From an uncultured Campylobacter sp. (GTDB taxonomy: Bacteria > Campylobacterota > Campylobacteria > Campylobacterales > Campylobacteraceae), in contig NZ_CALGPY010000014.1 in assembly GCF_937959485.1 (NCBI RefSeq), positions 124,001 through 188,000 on the forward strand: DNA of 64,000 bases, read 5' to 3'. Below, piece after piece: positions 44,216 through 53,577 of the stretch (its first letter is position 1; every line of letters starts with the position of its first letter). The position numbers were made by a program, and so were the translations under genes. The notes beneath the pieces were generated by a model. It was not told the origin of the DNA. It made no database searches and saw only the letters and a program-made list of their open reading frames with translations.

Positions 44216-46138
44216 ATGACCAAAGAGTTGCAAGATGAGTTAATTAAAGGGTTTAAGTATTTTAAAGAATTTCAAGGGAAATATAGAAAAAACATGACTC
44301 ATGTTTCTGATGAACTGAGATCTTTTTATGAAAGCTTTAAGAAATTTACGTATGAAATCTTTGAAGAACTAACGAAGCCAATAATAGGGAAGTGGCTACC
44401 TAATGGAAATAAAATATCGGATTTTATGTGGAATAGAGCACAACCTTTTGAAAATAAAAGCTTTTTATATATTTATCTCGCTGCAGAACCAGATAATGGT
44501 TTCATTTTTGGAATTGGTTTTGACGATAAAAAAGAGGAAAATAGACAATTAATGGATAAAGTGTATAACTTTTTAAGTGAAGAATTAGATAAATTTGATA
44601 TACAAGGGTTTGTCAAAATGAAAGATAGAGTTTTTGCTGTAGAAGATATGGATAATTTAACTAACTTAGATTATAAAACTTTAATTGATAAATTTAAATA
44701 TGTATACAAGGAGGCATATGATAAATTTTTAAAAAATCCAGAAGAAATAGTAGAGCAAATGATCAAAGCGGATCAAACAAAATTCCCATTAAATCAAATT
44801 TTATACGGCCCTCCAGGTACCGGTAAAACTTATAACACTATAAAAAAGGCTATCGAGATAATAGAAAAAAGACAAGTTGATGAAAGAGAAGAAAATGGAG
44901 TCAATCTGAAAAATAAATTTGATGAATACGTGCAGAGTGGGCAGATAAAATTTGTGACATTTCATCAGAGCTATGGCTATGAGGAATTTATAGAGGGAAT
45001 TAAGGCCAAAAATGATACTAACGGAGATTTGAAATACGAAGTAGAAGATGGTGCATTTAAGGCTCTATGCCAAATAGCAAAAAAGAAGAGCGAAATAATA
45101 GTAAAAATAAAAGATGACAATAAAATAATAGATGAAGAAAACTTCAAGGAATTATACGATAGCTATGTTTCGATTTTATCAGAATACTCTACATCGCCAT
45201 CAAGCAAAGTTTTAGCCACTCAAACTGGAGCTGAATTTTATCTATATAAAAATACAACTCCATCTATAGTCGTTCGCGCAAAAAGCGGTTCGTCACCCAT
45301 GTCTGTTGCATACAGCAAGCTTAAAAGAGTATTGTTTGATGGTGAAGGGTTCACATACTCATCATATGAACCAAAGATCATTGAGGACATGAGGCTAGAT
45401 GTACAAAAGCGCACAATAGACAATAGCTCCAAAAACCATGTCCTAATTATAGATGAAATTAATCGCGGAAATATATCTAAAATTTTCGGCGAACTCATAA
45501 CCTTAATCGAATCATCAAAAAGAATAGGTAAAAGCGATGAAGTACAAGCGACTTTACCGTATTCAAATAAGTCTTTTGGAGTGCCGTCAAATTTATACAT
45601 AATCGGTACGATGAATACGGCAGATAGAAGCATAGCCCTTATGGATACGGCACTTAGAAGAAGGTTTGAATTTGTAGAGATGATGCCGCGGCCGGAACTT
45701 TTAAAAGATATTAATATCACTGAAAATGAGGCTAGCACTGGTATAAAGCTCAATGAAATGCTTAAAATCATAAACGAACGCATAGAGTATCTGTACGGCA
45801 GAGATCATATGATAGGACACGCTTATTTTATGTCGCTAAAAGATGGAGCGGATATAGAAGATTTAGCCTTGATTTTTAAAAATAAAATTTTACCGCTGCT
45901 ACAAGAGTATTTTTATGATGATTGGGAAAAAATACGATTGGTATTAGGAGACAATCAGAAGCAAGACGATGAAACCCAATTTGTAAAAGTCAAAGAAGAA
46001 AAAAAGCCAAGCGACTTGTTTGGAGGAAATATCGATGATATAGGTGATAAAGTTTTGTATGAGATAAACGAAAGTGCATTTAAAGACCCTCAAAGCTATG
46101 TAAAAATTTACGAACAAAACAAAACGCAAGAGCAATGA
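44216..46138 (+). CDS. mcrB: McrB-type AAA+ GTPase of a type IV restriction system
   Basis: 640 residues. Walker A is LYGPPGTGKTYNT near 200. FVTFHQSYGYEEFIEGIKA, Walker B VLIIDEINRGNISKIFGEL near 410, and the McrB signature IGTMNTADRSIALMDTALRR near 463 follow, with RRRFEF containing the arginine finger. The first 190 residues would be the modified-DNA recognition domain; they do not match a family I know, and McrB families differ here. GTP-driven translocation by McrB with the McrC nuclease cuts DNA carrying modified bases. AAAGGAGAAAAAG precedes the ATG. Much more AT-rich than mnmG, suggesting transfer. Confidence 0.93.
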   Translation: MTKELQDELIKGFKYFKEFQGKYRKNMTHVSDELRSFYESFKKFTYEIFEELTKPIIGKWLPNGNKISDFMWNRAQPFENKSFLYIYLAAEPDNGFIFGIGFDDKKEENRQLMDKVYNFLSEELDKFDIQGFVKMKDRVFAVEDMDNLTNLDYKTLIDKFKYVYKEAYDKFLKNPEEIVEQMIKADQTKFPLNQILYGPPGTGKTYNTIKKAIEIIEKRQVDEREENGVNLKNKFDEYVQSGQIKFVTFHQSYGYEEFIEGIKAKNDTNGDLKYEVEDGAFKALCQIAKKKSEIIVKIKDDNKIIDEENFKELYDSYVSILSEYSTSPSSKVLATQTGAEFYLYKNTTPSIVVRAKSGSSPMSVAYSKLKRVLFDGEGFTYSSYEPKIIEDMRLDVQKRTIDNSSKNHVLIIDEINRGNISKIFGELITLIESSKRIGKSDEVQATLPYSNKSFGVPSNLYIIGTMNTADRSIALMDTALRRRFEFVEMMPRPELLKDINITENEASTGIKLNEMLKIINERIEYLYGRDHMIGHAYFMSLKDGADIEDLALIFKNKILPLLQEYFYDDWEKIRLVLGDNQKQDDETQFVKVKEEKKPSDLFGGNIDDIGDKVLYEINESAFKDPQSYVKIYEQNKTQEQ

Positions 46139-47337
46139 CTAAATACTTAATAGAGTTTGAAAAATTTCGCCCAGAAGACGACCAAGACCTATTTAAAGCC
46201 GTAGATGCATTTACTAGAGAAAATTTTGCCGCAGTAGAGTTTTTAAAGCCCGGTAGAGACAAAAAGGGTGATTTTTTACAAGCTCAAAAATACGTCGGTA
46301 TCATCCAAACAAAAAGCGGCGATAGCCTTGAGATACTTCCTAAGATCCACGACAACGATAATAGCAACAACGAGGAGGCGGTAGAAAATTCTAAAAAGAT
46401 TTTACTAACGATGCTAAAGACTTTAAAAAGTCATACGTTTAAGAACATAAACATAGCAAATTTAAAAAGCCTAAATTTACCGCTTCTTGAAATTTTTATA
46501 TCAATGTTCCTCGACGAAGTATCAAAACTCATAAAAATAGGCATAAAAAGTGACTACGTAGAGCTAGAAGATAACCTAAAATTTTTAAAAGGAAAGCTTA
46601 AAATATCGGAGCAAATACGTAAAAATATCGTCCATAAAGAGAGATTTTACGTTTGCTATCAAGAGTTTTCCACAGATAGGGCCGAAAATCGTCTTATAAA
46701 AAGCACGCTCGAGTTTTTATACAGGCGCTCAAAATCAAGCAGAAATCAACAGCTTATTAGAGAATATTTATTTATCTTTGAAAAAATTTCATCTAGCTCC
46801 GATATAAACGCGGACTTTAGCCGCTTAAAACTAAATCGCCAAACAAAACATTATGAACAAGCGCTTTTATGGAGCAAGATATTTTTACAAAATAAGTCGT
46901 TTAGCCCGTATAGGGGTAACGATGTGGCTTTTGCCTTACTGTTCGATATGAATGCGCTCTTTGAAAGCTATGTTGGAAATTTCATAAAAAAAAAGCTTCC
47001 GGACACTACATTGCAACATTCTGAAAAACACCTAGTAGAAGAGCCAAAGAGCTTTAGGTTAAGGCCTGACATATTTTTAAGACATCAAAAACGAAATTAT
47101 ATAGCCGACATAAAATGGAAGATCATCAAATCAAAAGACGATATATCCCAAGCCGACCTATACCAGCTATACGCTTACGGCAAAAAATATGAGTGCGGTA
47201 AACTTTATCTCATCTACCCAAGGATAAGCGGTATCAATCAAAAGGCTATGAAATTTAGATATGAAAACAACATGTGGCTTAATGTTTTATACTTTGATTT
47301 AGAAAAAGACAAACTTACCAGATATTTATTAGATTAA
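46135..47337 (+). CDS. mcrC: McrC-type nuclease subunit of a type IV restriction system
   Basis: 400 residues. The ATG overlaps the mcrB stop by four bases. The N-terminal part (VGIIQTKSGDSLEILPKIH) and central FKNINIANLKSL belong to the McrC family. The PD-(D/E)xK nuclease core is visible near residue 307: RPDIFLRHQKRNYIADIKWK gives the catalytic Asp, Asp and Lys. It binds McrB hexamers and makes the double-strand cut. Full length and intact motifs suggest an active system. Confidence 0.92.
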   Translation: MTKYLIEFEKFRPEDDQDLFKAVDAFTRENFAAVEFLKPGRDKKGDFLQAQKYVGIIQTKSGDSLEILPKIHDNDNSNNEEAVENSKKILLTMLKTLKSHTFKNINIANLKSLNLPLLEIFISMFLDEVSKLIKIGIKSDYVELEDNLKFLKGKLKISEQIRKNIVHKERFYVCYQEFSTDRAENRLIKSTLEFLYRRSKSSRNQQLIREYLFIFEKISSSSDINADFSRLKLNRQTKHYEQALLWSKIFLQNKSFSPYRGNDVAFALLFDMNALFESYVGNFIKKKLPDTTLQHSEKHLVEEPKSFRLRPDIFLRHQKRNYIADIKWKIIKSKDDISQADLYQLYAYGKKYECGKLYLIYPRISGINQKAMKFRYENNMWLNVLYFDLEKDKLTRYLLD

Positions 47338-47474
47338 TATTATCCATACAACCAACATTCTAATTTTCCTCTTTTAGGTATTGAATTTATGCGCTTAAAT
47401 TTACTATTGTTTGATTATATATTTTATAACAAGGCAGAGCATAAGCATGATAGAACAAGAGATGTGGCAGGAGT

Positions 47475-47819
47475 ATGACGGAGTATTCTTTTTTGATAAA
47501 AGCAAAAACTAGCGATAATTTTGTGTGGAATGCTATATTTACTAAATATGACTGCACGGATATGGCAAAGGATTTTTATAGACAAGCCGTAAAGGCGCTA
47601 AATAATCCATATGACGTAATTGATGAAGTAAAATTTATATTACGGCATTTGGGCCAAGATTTTGGTTATGATACTGAGTTTGTGCAAGAGATACAACAGG
47701 AGATATTAAACATAGAGATGACGCCGTACGAATATCAAGAGGTATCCAAAATAATAAATACTTACAATTCTAATACCCAGAGAAATGGCTTTTTTATGCT
47801 GCCGCTAGGGGAGTTATAA
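47475..47819 (+). CDS. Small protein of unknown role downstream of McrBC
   Basis: 114 residues, AT-rich. The ATG follows GGCAGGAGT, a good site. No transmembrane segment and no family recognised; the composition is mixed (FILRHLGQDFGYDTEFVQEI). A 21-codon frame (47447-47512) opens before it and overlaps its start, possibly a leader peptide or a remnant. It lies 137 bases after mcrC and may be island cargo unrelated to restriction. Confidence 0.55.
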   Translation: MTEYSFLIKAKTSDNFVWNAIFTKYDCTDMAKDFYRQAVKALNNPYDVIDEVKFILRHLGQDFGYDTEFVQEIQQEILNIEMTPYEYQEVSKIINTYNSNTQRNGFFMLPLGEL

Positions 47820-48164
47820 ATATTAACTCCATTTAAAACATCATCATGGGCTTGTGGCCATGGATATCACCTTGAAACATTATCTTTATTTTAAAAGTCT
47901 TACAAACTGTTTGTTGCCGCATCTTTGTCGTCTTTGGTGGCAACTCACATGCTCTAGCTAAGTTGTGAGTGATCAAAATGAAATTTTACACAGATTCGCG
48001 ATGAAATTTCACGCCGGTTTATGGCACAATCCCGCGCATATTTGTAGCGGAATTTTATGCAGCTTGAATAAATTTTATTCGCGAAATGAGAACGGATTTA
48101 AAATTTAACCGTTTTTTCAAGCGAATTTTGCCACAATTGCGCTCAAATTTCATTGGGGCGAAAG
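47820..48164. other. Spacer after the McrBC island
   Basis: No gene seen. The composition changes from AT-rich to the usual GCG/AAATTT mix at about 47970, marking the right edge of the island. Confidence 0.45.
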
Positions 48165-49718
48165 ATGAAAAAATATACCAAGCAAATCCTCGCGATGCTC
48201 GCGCTAAACGCGATTTACAGCGGCTCGGGGATCTTGATTTTAAGCTTTATCAATAAATATCTACTTGACGGCGCCGAAAGAGGCGGCAGGATCATCGCGC
48301 TATTTTTCGCGCTCTTGGCGATATTTCTGCTGCTTTCGGTGCTAAGTCGCATCATGCTTTGCAAGATGGAAAACGACTTCGTATTCGATCTGCGCACCAA
48401 GATCATCAAGCAGATCATCGATACGAAGTTCGAGCGCATCGAGGCTGCGTCGAAGGCGAACCTGCTTGCGTCCCTTTCCAGCGATATTTCGCGCCTGACC
48501 GAGGGCTTTATGCGCATCTCAGAGCTCATTCAAGGCGCGATGATCGTGCTGTTTTGCGGCATCTACGTGCTGTATATCGCGCCTATGATGTTTGCGTTTT
48601 TATTCGTCTGGATCGGCGCGCTGATGATTTTCAATCGTTTTTTGATGAAAAAAGTCATGCAAAATTACGATCTGTACCGCCAAAACGAGGACGTTTTGTA
48701 TAAAAACTACGCCGCGGCGATCGAGGGGCACAAAGAGCTGTCGCTAAGCCTAGCCAAAGCAAAGAGCCTATACGAAAACGACTTTTTGCCCAACGCGCAA
48801 AATTTACGCCAAAGCTCGCTGCGAGCCGAGGTTTACGGCGCGTTTGCGAGTAATTTTATGAACGTGATGATGCTCGGCGCCGTAGGCTTTGTGCTTTATT
48901 TCGGGCTAAGCGGCGGCAAAGCGGAGCTTGCAAACGCCGTAACGATCGCACTTACAGTGCTTTTTTTGCGCGCGCCTTTGATGATGCTCATATTCTCGCT
49001 TCCTAGCGTGCTGCGCGCAAAGATCGCCTACGCAAAGATAAATGAGCTAAACTTGGACCCATTCGTGCAGGGCTTTGAGCTTGCGCAAATGCAGCCGTGG
49101 CACAGCCTGGAGCTTAAAGACGTGGGCTTTTTGTATCCCGGTGGGAAATTCGGCATCAAAGGGGTAAGCTTGCAGCTAAATGCGGGCGAAACGGTGTTTT
49201 TGATCGGCGAAAACGGCAGCGGAAAATCGACGCTTTTTATGATTTTAGCGGGCCTTTATACGCCGCAAGCGGGTGAAATTTTAGCCGACGGCGCGGCCCT
49301 TAAACCCTCTGATCTGCGCGCCTACAGCAACAACATAAGCGCGGTTTTCAGCGATTTTTACCTCTTCGACTACGCTACGGGCGATGCGGACATCGCGCGC
49401 GAGTGGCTGGCGCTTACGCACCTGCAGGATAAGGTTGAGCTAAAGGGGTCTAAATTTAGCACCACGAGCCTATCTAGCGGGCAGCGCAAGCGCTTGGCGC
49501 TCGTAAGCGTGCTGATGGACGGGCGCAAATTTTTGATGCTTGATGAGTTTGCGGCCGATCTCGATCCGCAGTTTCGCGCGGAGTTTTACGAGCGGATTTT
49601 GCCGGAGCTGAAATCTCGCGGATACACGATATTTGCGATCTCGCACGATGATAAATACTTCGGCGCCGCAGATAAAATTTATAAGATGCAAAGAGGCGAA
49701 ATTTCGCGCATAAAGTAA
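48165..49718 (+). CDS. ABC exporter, fused permease and ATPase (cyclic-peptide/siderophore exporter type)
   Basis: 517 residues from the ATG at 48165, after GGGGCGAAAG; an upstream TTG in frame is unlikely. Six membrane helices (about 1-290) lead to one ATPase: Walker A GENGSGKST near 347, signature LSSGQRKRLAL near 437 and Walker B FLMLDEFAADLDP near 457. Small size and the LSSGQRKRLAL form are typical of the SyrD/PvdE/YojI exporter family. It would act as a homodimer. No peptide or siderophore genes are next to it, so the cargo is unknown. A signature search could decide the subfamily. Confidence 0.82.
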   Translation: MKKYTKQILAMLALNAIYSGSGILILSFINKYLLDGAERGGRIIALFFALLAIFLLLSVLSRIMLCKMENDFVFDLRTKIIKQIIDTKFERIEAASKANLLASLSSDISRLTEGFMRISELIQGAMIVLFCGIYVLYIAPMMFAFLFVWIGALMIFNRFLMKKVMQNYDLYRQNEDVLYKNYAAAIEGHKELSLSLAKAKSLYENDFLPNAQNLRQSSLRAEVYGAFASNFMNVMMLGAVGFVLYFGLSGGKAELANAVTIALTVLFLRAPLMMLIFSLPSVLRAKIAYAKINELNLDPFVQGFELAQMQPWHSLELKDVGFLYPGGKFGIKGVSLQLNAGETVFLIGENGSGKSTLFMILAGLYTPQAGEILADGAALKPSDLRAYSNNISAVFSDFYLFDYATGDADIAREWLALTHLQDKVELKGSKFSTTSLSSGQRKRLALVSVLMDGRKFLMLDEFAADLDPQFRAEFYERILPELKSRGYTIFAISHDDKYFGAADKIYKMQRGEISRIK

Positions 49719-49961
49719 AGTGGCTAAATTTTAAAATTCTACGAGAAATTTCGCGCTGGAATTTGGCGTCTAGATGAAATTTCGCCTTAGAATTTCGCCG
49801 CGAAATTTTACGATTGAAATTTAAGTGGCAAGGCGAAATTCGCTTAAAATTTTACAGCATAAATTCCGCTTTGAGTCTCTACGCTAAAGTTTGCAGTAGA
49901 TAGAATTTCGCCTCTTTAGCGCAAATTGCAAAAATTTAGCCGAAATTTACTAAATTTTGAT

Positions 49962-49967
49962 TATACT
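49962..49967 (+). promoter_or_regulatory. -10 box for the cytochrome c gene
   Basis: TATACT after a T-rich stretch, 30 bases before the ATG. AAAGAAAGGATAGG is the ribosome site. Confidence 0.45.
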
Positions 49968-49997
49968 GCACCCACAATTTAAAAAGAAAGGATAGGA

Positions 49998-50318
49998 ATG
50001 AAAAAAGTTCTTATTGCATGTGCTGCGGTTGCGGCGTTTAGTTCGAGTGTATTCGCCGCTGACGGCGCTACTTTATATAAAAAATGCGTGGCCTGTCATG
50101 GAGCTAACGCCGAGAAGCCTTATCTTGGCGGCAAAGTACCTGCGCTAAACACCCTAAGCAAGGAAGATATCATCGCTAGCCTAAAAGGCTACAAAGACGG
50201 CACTCTGGGAGAGGGCAAGGGAAAATTTGGAATGATGGGCGTTATGAAGGGTCAAGCAGCTTCGCTCAACGACGAATCGATCGAAGCGCTAGCCGATTTC
50301 ATCGTCTCTAAAAAATAA
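49998..50318 (+). CDS. Periplasmic monohaem cytochrome c (c553 type)
   Basis: 106 residues. A signal peptide ends at VFA-ADG (after residue 20). The haem site is C30-V-A-C33-H34. A Met-rich loop (GKGKFGMMGVMKGQ) gives the sixth ligand, and the C-terminal helix is ALADFIVSKK. It is a small soluble electron carrier, in relatives between the bc1 complex and terminal oxidases or peroxidases. Single gene with its own promoter and a hairpin after it. Confidence 0.93.
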   Translation: MKKVLIACAAVAAFSSSVFAADGATLYKKCVACHGANAEKPYLGGKVPALNTLSKEDIIASLKGYKDGTLGEGKGKFGMMGVMKGQAASLNDESIEALADFIVSKK

Positions 50319-50331
50319 TTTCAAACTTCAT

Positions 50332-50354
50332 TCGGCGGGCTTCGCGCTCGCCGA
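50332..50354 (+). terminator. Hairpin after cytochrome c gene
   Basis: CGGCGGGC and GCTCGCCG pair over eight bases with one G-T and a TTCGC loop, 14 bases after the stop. The T tract is weak, so the terminator call is tentative. Confidence 0.5.
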
Positions 50355-50418
50355 GCTCGCTTAACTTTAAATTTTAAAATTCTACGCTAATATCACGTAA
50401 AAATTCCAAAGGCTCATA

Positions 50419-51240
50419 ATGTTTAACGGACTGATCAGAGAGATCGCGCAGGTTGCGAGCTTTAGCGGCGATTTGCTGCGACTGCGCGCGAGATACCGCC
50501 CCGCGCTCGGCGATAGCGTCGCGGTAAACGGCGCGTGCCTAAGCGTGACGCGGCTTTTTGCGGACGGATTTGCGGTGCAGCTTTCGAGCGAGACGGCGCG
50601 CGTCATCGCCGTGCAAAACCTGCGCGGTCCTGTGCATATAGAGCCTGCGATGCGGCTAGGCGAGCGCATAGACGGGCATTTGATCCAAGGACACGTCGAT
50701 GCCGTGGGCGAAATTTATAAAATTTCAAAGCTTCCAAGCGGCGTCGATTTTTTTATCCGCGCGCCGCTGCATATAGCGCCGCTGCTAGCGCCGAAAGGCT
50801 CGGTAGCGATCGATGGCGTGAGCCTAACGATCAACGAAGTGCTTGCGGGCGGCGGAAATTTTGCTCACAAAGACCGCAAAGGTTCGCACGGCGCAAATTC
50901 TAGCGGCTCAAGCTTGCACGGGCAAAATTTTAGCGACTCAAATTCCGTTCGCGATCTAAACTCCTTGGGCGCAAATTTAAAGAGCGAAGCGCAAAGCTGT
51001 GCCATTCGCCTTACGATCATCCCTCTCACGCTCAAAGATACGCTCTTTGGAATCTACAAAATCGGGCGCCGCGTAAATATCGAGACCGATCTGCTCGCGC
51101 GGTATGTCGCGGCGCAGCTGGGCTTTGCCGGCGGACAGCTCGTCGGTCGCGGCACTGTTGCGGCGCACGACGCGAGTGCCGAGGGCGAGCAAGACGGGCT
51201 TTCTTGGGATGCGGTGGATAAAATTTTGAGCCTGTATTAG
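50419..51240 (+). CDS. ribE: Riboflavin synthase alpha chain with low-complexity insert
   Basis: 273 residues; the usual size is 195-215. Two lumazine-binding domains: MFNGLIREIAQV, VNGACLSVTRLF and the GHLIQGHVDAVGEI link, then KGSVAIDGVSLTINEV in the second half. Residues about 144-193 are an extra Gly-Ser-Asn-Gln stretch (KGSHGANSSGSSLHGQNFSD) inside the second domain, after which CAIRLTIIPLTLKDTLFG continues the fold. It makes riboflavin from two lumazines. The catalytic N-terminus is intact. A C-terminal tail of about 20 residues is also extra. It lies 18 bases before pgeF. Confidence 0.92.
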   Translation: MFNGLIREIAQVASFSGDLLRLRARYRPALGDSVAVNGACLSVTRLFADGFAVQLSSETARVIAVQNLRGPVHIEPAMRLGERIDGHLIQGHVDAVGEIYKISKLPSGVDFFIRAPLHIAPLLAPKGSVAIDGVSLTINEVLAGGGNFAHKDRKGSHGANSSGSSLHGQNFSDSNSVRDLNSLGANLKSEAQSCAIRLTIIPLTLKDTLFGIYKIGRRVNIETDLLARYVAAQLGFAGGQLVGRGTVAAHDASAEGEQDGLSWDAVDKILSLY

Positions 51241-51258
51241 GGCGCCAAGTAACTTGCG

Positions 51259-52014
51259 ATGGACAAAATCGGAATTTGCAGAGAAAATCTTGAGCTCGTA
51301 TTGGATGGGCACGGCGTGCTAGCGGGCTTTAGCACGCGCGAAGGAGGCGTAAGCGGCGGAGCTTACGCGAGCTTAAATTTAGGGGATCACGTGGGCGACG
51401 ATCCGCAAAACGTCGCGCAAAACCGCGAAATTTTAGCCGCCGCGCTCGGTATCGCACCTCGAAATTTAAAATTTATGCGTCAGATCCACTCAAACAAAGT
51501 TGAAATTTTATGCGCAGGTAGCGATGAAATCTCGCCCTGCGACGGCCTAGTGACCGATCTGCGCGGCGTGGCGCTGTGTGTGCTGGTAGCGGACTGTTCG
51601 CCCGTGCTGATCGCTGATGAGCGGCGCGGCGTGGTTGCTGCGGTGCATGCGGGGCGCGCGGGCGTGATAGGGCGGATCTGCACGAATGCGATAAATTTGA
51701 TGAGCAAGCGCTTCGGCTGCGTCGCTGCGGAGCTGAAGGTATTCGTGGGCGCGAATATCAAGGCGCGAAATTACGAACTTGGCGGGCTCGATCTGGGCGA
51801 GTTTGAGCGCTATAAAACGCAGGGGTATTTCGATATGAACGCCGCGCTGCGCGATGAGCTCGCAGCTGCGGGGGTGCGAAACGTTAAATTTGATCCGCGC
51901 TGCACTTTTGAGAGCGAGCGGCATTTTTCCTACCGCAGAGACGGCGTCACGGGGCGCTTCTGCGGCTTTGTGATGAATAAGCTATGTGGATTAAAAGCAA
52001 AAATTAGGATATAA
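51259..52014 (+). CDS. pgeF: PgeF/YfiH (LACC1-like) multicopper-type purine nucleoside enzyme
   Basis: 251 residues. GFSTREGGVSGGAYASLNLGDHVGDDP near the start, MRQIHSNKVEIL, VLVADCSPVLIADE and VVAAVHAGRAGVIGR are the family motifs, with the His-Cys-His zinc residues in the last three. The common HAGWRG is HAGRAG here. Members phosphorolyse or deaminate purine nucleosides; the E. coli protein was also linked to cell-wall precursor editing. It follows ribE closely and is probably in the same transcript. Confidence 0.85.
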   Translation: MDKIGICRENLELVLDGHGVLAGFSTREGGVSGGAYASLNLGDHVGDDPQNVAQNREILAAALGIAPRNLKFMRQIHSNKVEILCAGSDEISPCDGLVTDLRGVALCVLVADCSPVLIADERRGVVAAVHAGRAGVIGRICTNAINLMSKRFGCVAAELKVFVGANIKARNYELGGLDLGEFERYKTQGYFDMNAALRDELAAAGVRNVKFDPRCTFESERHFSYRRDGVTGRFCGFVMNKLCGLKAKIRI

Positions 52015-52179
52015 AATTTTTCCGCGAAGTTGCCGGAATTTTATGAAACTCTATAAAATTTAACGTAGAGGCGCTGTAAAACGAAGCGGCGAAAAATAGG
52101 CGAGATTGCGGCGTGACATCGCAGTCAAGAAAGCCAAAAAACGTAAAATTTATAAAAAATCCAAAGCAAAGGAGAAAAT

Positions 52180-53328
52180 ATGCTGTTACTTAAAAATACC
52201 GATTTATACGCGCCAGAACACGTCGGTAGGAGCGACGTTTTGCTCGGAGGAGGTAAAATTTTAGCCGTTTCCAAGGAGCTTGATTTTCGCCATTCTACTA
52301 TAGACGGGCTTGAAATTTACGACCTGGAGGGCAAAATTTTAGCACCGGGGCTCATCGATCAGCACGTGCACATCACGGGCGGCGGCGGCGAGGCGGGCTA
52401 TCACTCGCGCACGCCCGAAATAACGCTATCGCAAATCATCCGCTACGGCACGACGACGGTCGTGGGCACGCTAGGTACGGATGGGTGCACGAGGAGCCTA
52501 GAAAACCTCTACTCAAAGGCCAAGGCGCTTGAGTACGAGGGCATCTCGACCTTCATCCACACCGGCTCTTACGGGCTGCCTAGCGTTACATTTACGGGTT
52601 CTGTCACGCGCGATCTGGTGCTTATCGACAAGGTCATCGGCTGTAAGATCGCGATGAGCGACAACCGCGGCAGCTACCCGACCTCTCAGGAGCTCATCAA
52701 GACCCTGACGCAGATACGCATCGGCGGTATGATCTCGAAAAAAGGCGGCGTACTGCACATGCACATGGGCGGGCTCGCGGATAAATTTGACCTGATTTTT
52801 AGCGTGATCAAGGATTATTCGTTTCCTGTTAATTACTTTTCGCCGACGCACTGCGCGCGTACGAAGGAGCTCTTTGACGAGGCGATCAAATTTCAAAAAA
52901 TGGGCGGCTACATCGACATCACGAGCGGTGGAAGTAAATTTGCGCCGCTTCACAAAGTTATCGCGTACGGGCTTGCTAACGGGCTAAATTTAGAGCGCCT
53001 AATGATGAGCTCGGACGGCAACGGTAGCGTGCCTAGATTTGACGAAAACGGCGCGCTGGTTGGCTACGGCTGCGCTTCGTGCGAGACGAATTTAGAGGTC
53101 TTGCAAGCCTGCGTGAAAAATAAAATCCTAACCATCCCGCAAGCGCTGAGCATGATGGGCAAAAACGTCGCAAAATATCTAAATTTAAACGGCAAAGGCG
53201 AGATAAAAACGGGCTTTGACGCCGATTTTGCGGTATTTGACGAAGCTCTAAACCTAGATAGCGTGATCGCAAAAGGGGAGTTTTGCGTAAAAGAGGGCAA
53301 GCTCGTGAAAAAGGGATTTTTTGAGTAA
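52180..53328 (+). CDS. iadA: Beta-aspartyl (isoaspartyl) dipeptidase
   Basis: 382 residues, amidohydrolase fold. The metal pair is in GLIDQHVHITGGGGEAGYHSRTPE near 60, typical of IadA. KGGVLHMHMGG and NYFSPTHCART hold further metal His, and the catalytic Asp is in MMSSDGNGSVP near 285. It splits isoaspartyl dipeptides from damaged proteins. AAAGGAGAAAAT precedes the ATG. It stands between ribE-pgeF and rpsB and has 165 bases of spacer before it. Confidence 0.92.
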   Translation: MLLLKNTDLYAPEHVGRSDVLLGGGKILAVSKELDFRHSTIDGLEIYDLEGKILAPGLIDQHVHITGGGGEAGYHSRTPEITLSQIIRYGTTTVVGTLGTDGCTRSLENLYSKAKALEYEGISTFIHTGSYGLPSVTFTGSVTRDLVLIDKVIGCKIAMSDNRGSYPTSQELIKTLTQIRIGGMISKKGGVLHMHMGGLADKFDLIFSVIKDYSFPVNYFSPTHCARTKELFDEAIKFQKMGGYIDITSGGSKFAPLHKVIAYGLANGLNLERLMMSSDGNGSVPRFDENGALVGYGCASCETNLEVLQACVKNKILTIPQALSMMGKNVAKYLNLNGKGEIKTGFDADFAVFDEALNLDSVIAKGEFCVKEGKLVKKGFFE

Positions 53329-53499
53329 AATTTAAAGCAGATGCCGCTTTTTAAATTTATAAAGGCGGCTTGCGCTCGCTAAATTTGACGAATAATTTCG
53401 CTCGCGTCTCTTTCGACCACCTCATCTTTACGGCACAAAATTTAACCGCGCAGGGGTCTGGATTATATTAAATTTAGCTTTAATTTAGCTATTTTTAAA

Positions 53500-53505
53500 T
53501 ATAAT
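53500..53505 (+). promoter_or_regulatory. -10 box of the rpsB promoter
   Basis: TATAAT after periodic T/A runs (TTTAATTTAGCTATTTTTAA), 117 bases before the rpsB ATG, leaving a leader of about 110 bases. Confidence 0.65.
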
Positions 53506-53522
53506 CCCAGCTTCAATTCACA

Positions 53523-53577
53523 CACACCAATCCTAAAATTTGGTTGCGTTTGTCAAAAACAAATGTTAATGGGTGTG
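53523..53577 (+). promoter_or_regulatory. Structured rpsB leader (candidate S2 autoregulatory element)
   Basis: CACACC (53523-53528) pairs with GGTGTG (53572-53577), with an inner GTTTGT/ACAAAT stem. The leader also carries GGAGGAGAAA (53577 onward), which does not precede a real start, and ends with AAGGAG before the ATG at 53622. Leader control by S2 is known for rpsB in other bacteria; here it is inferred. Confidence 0.4.
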
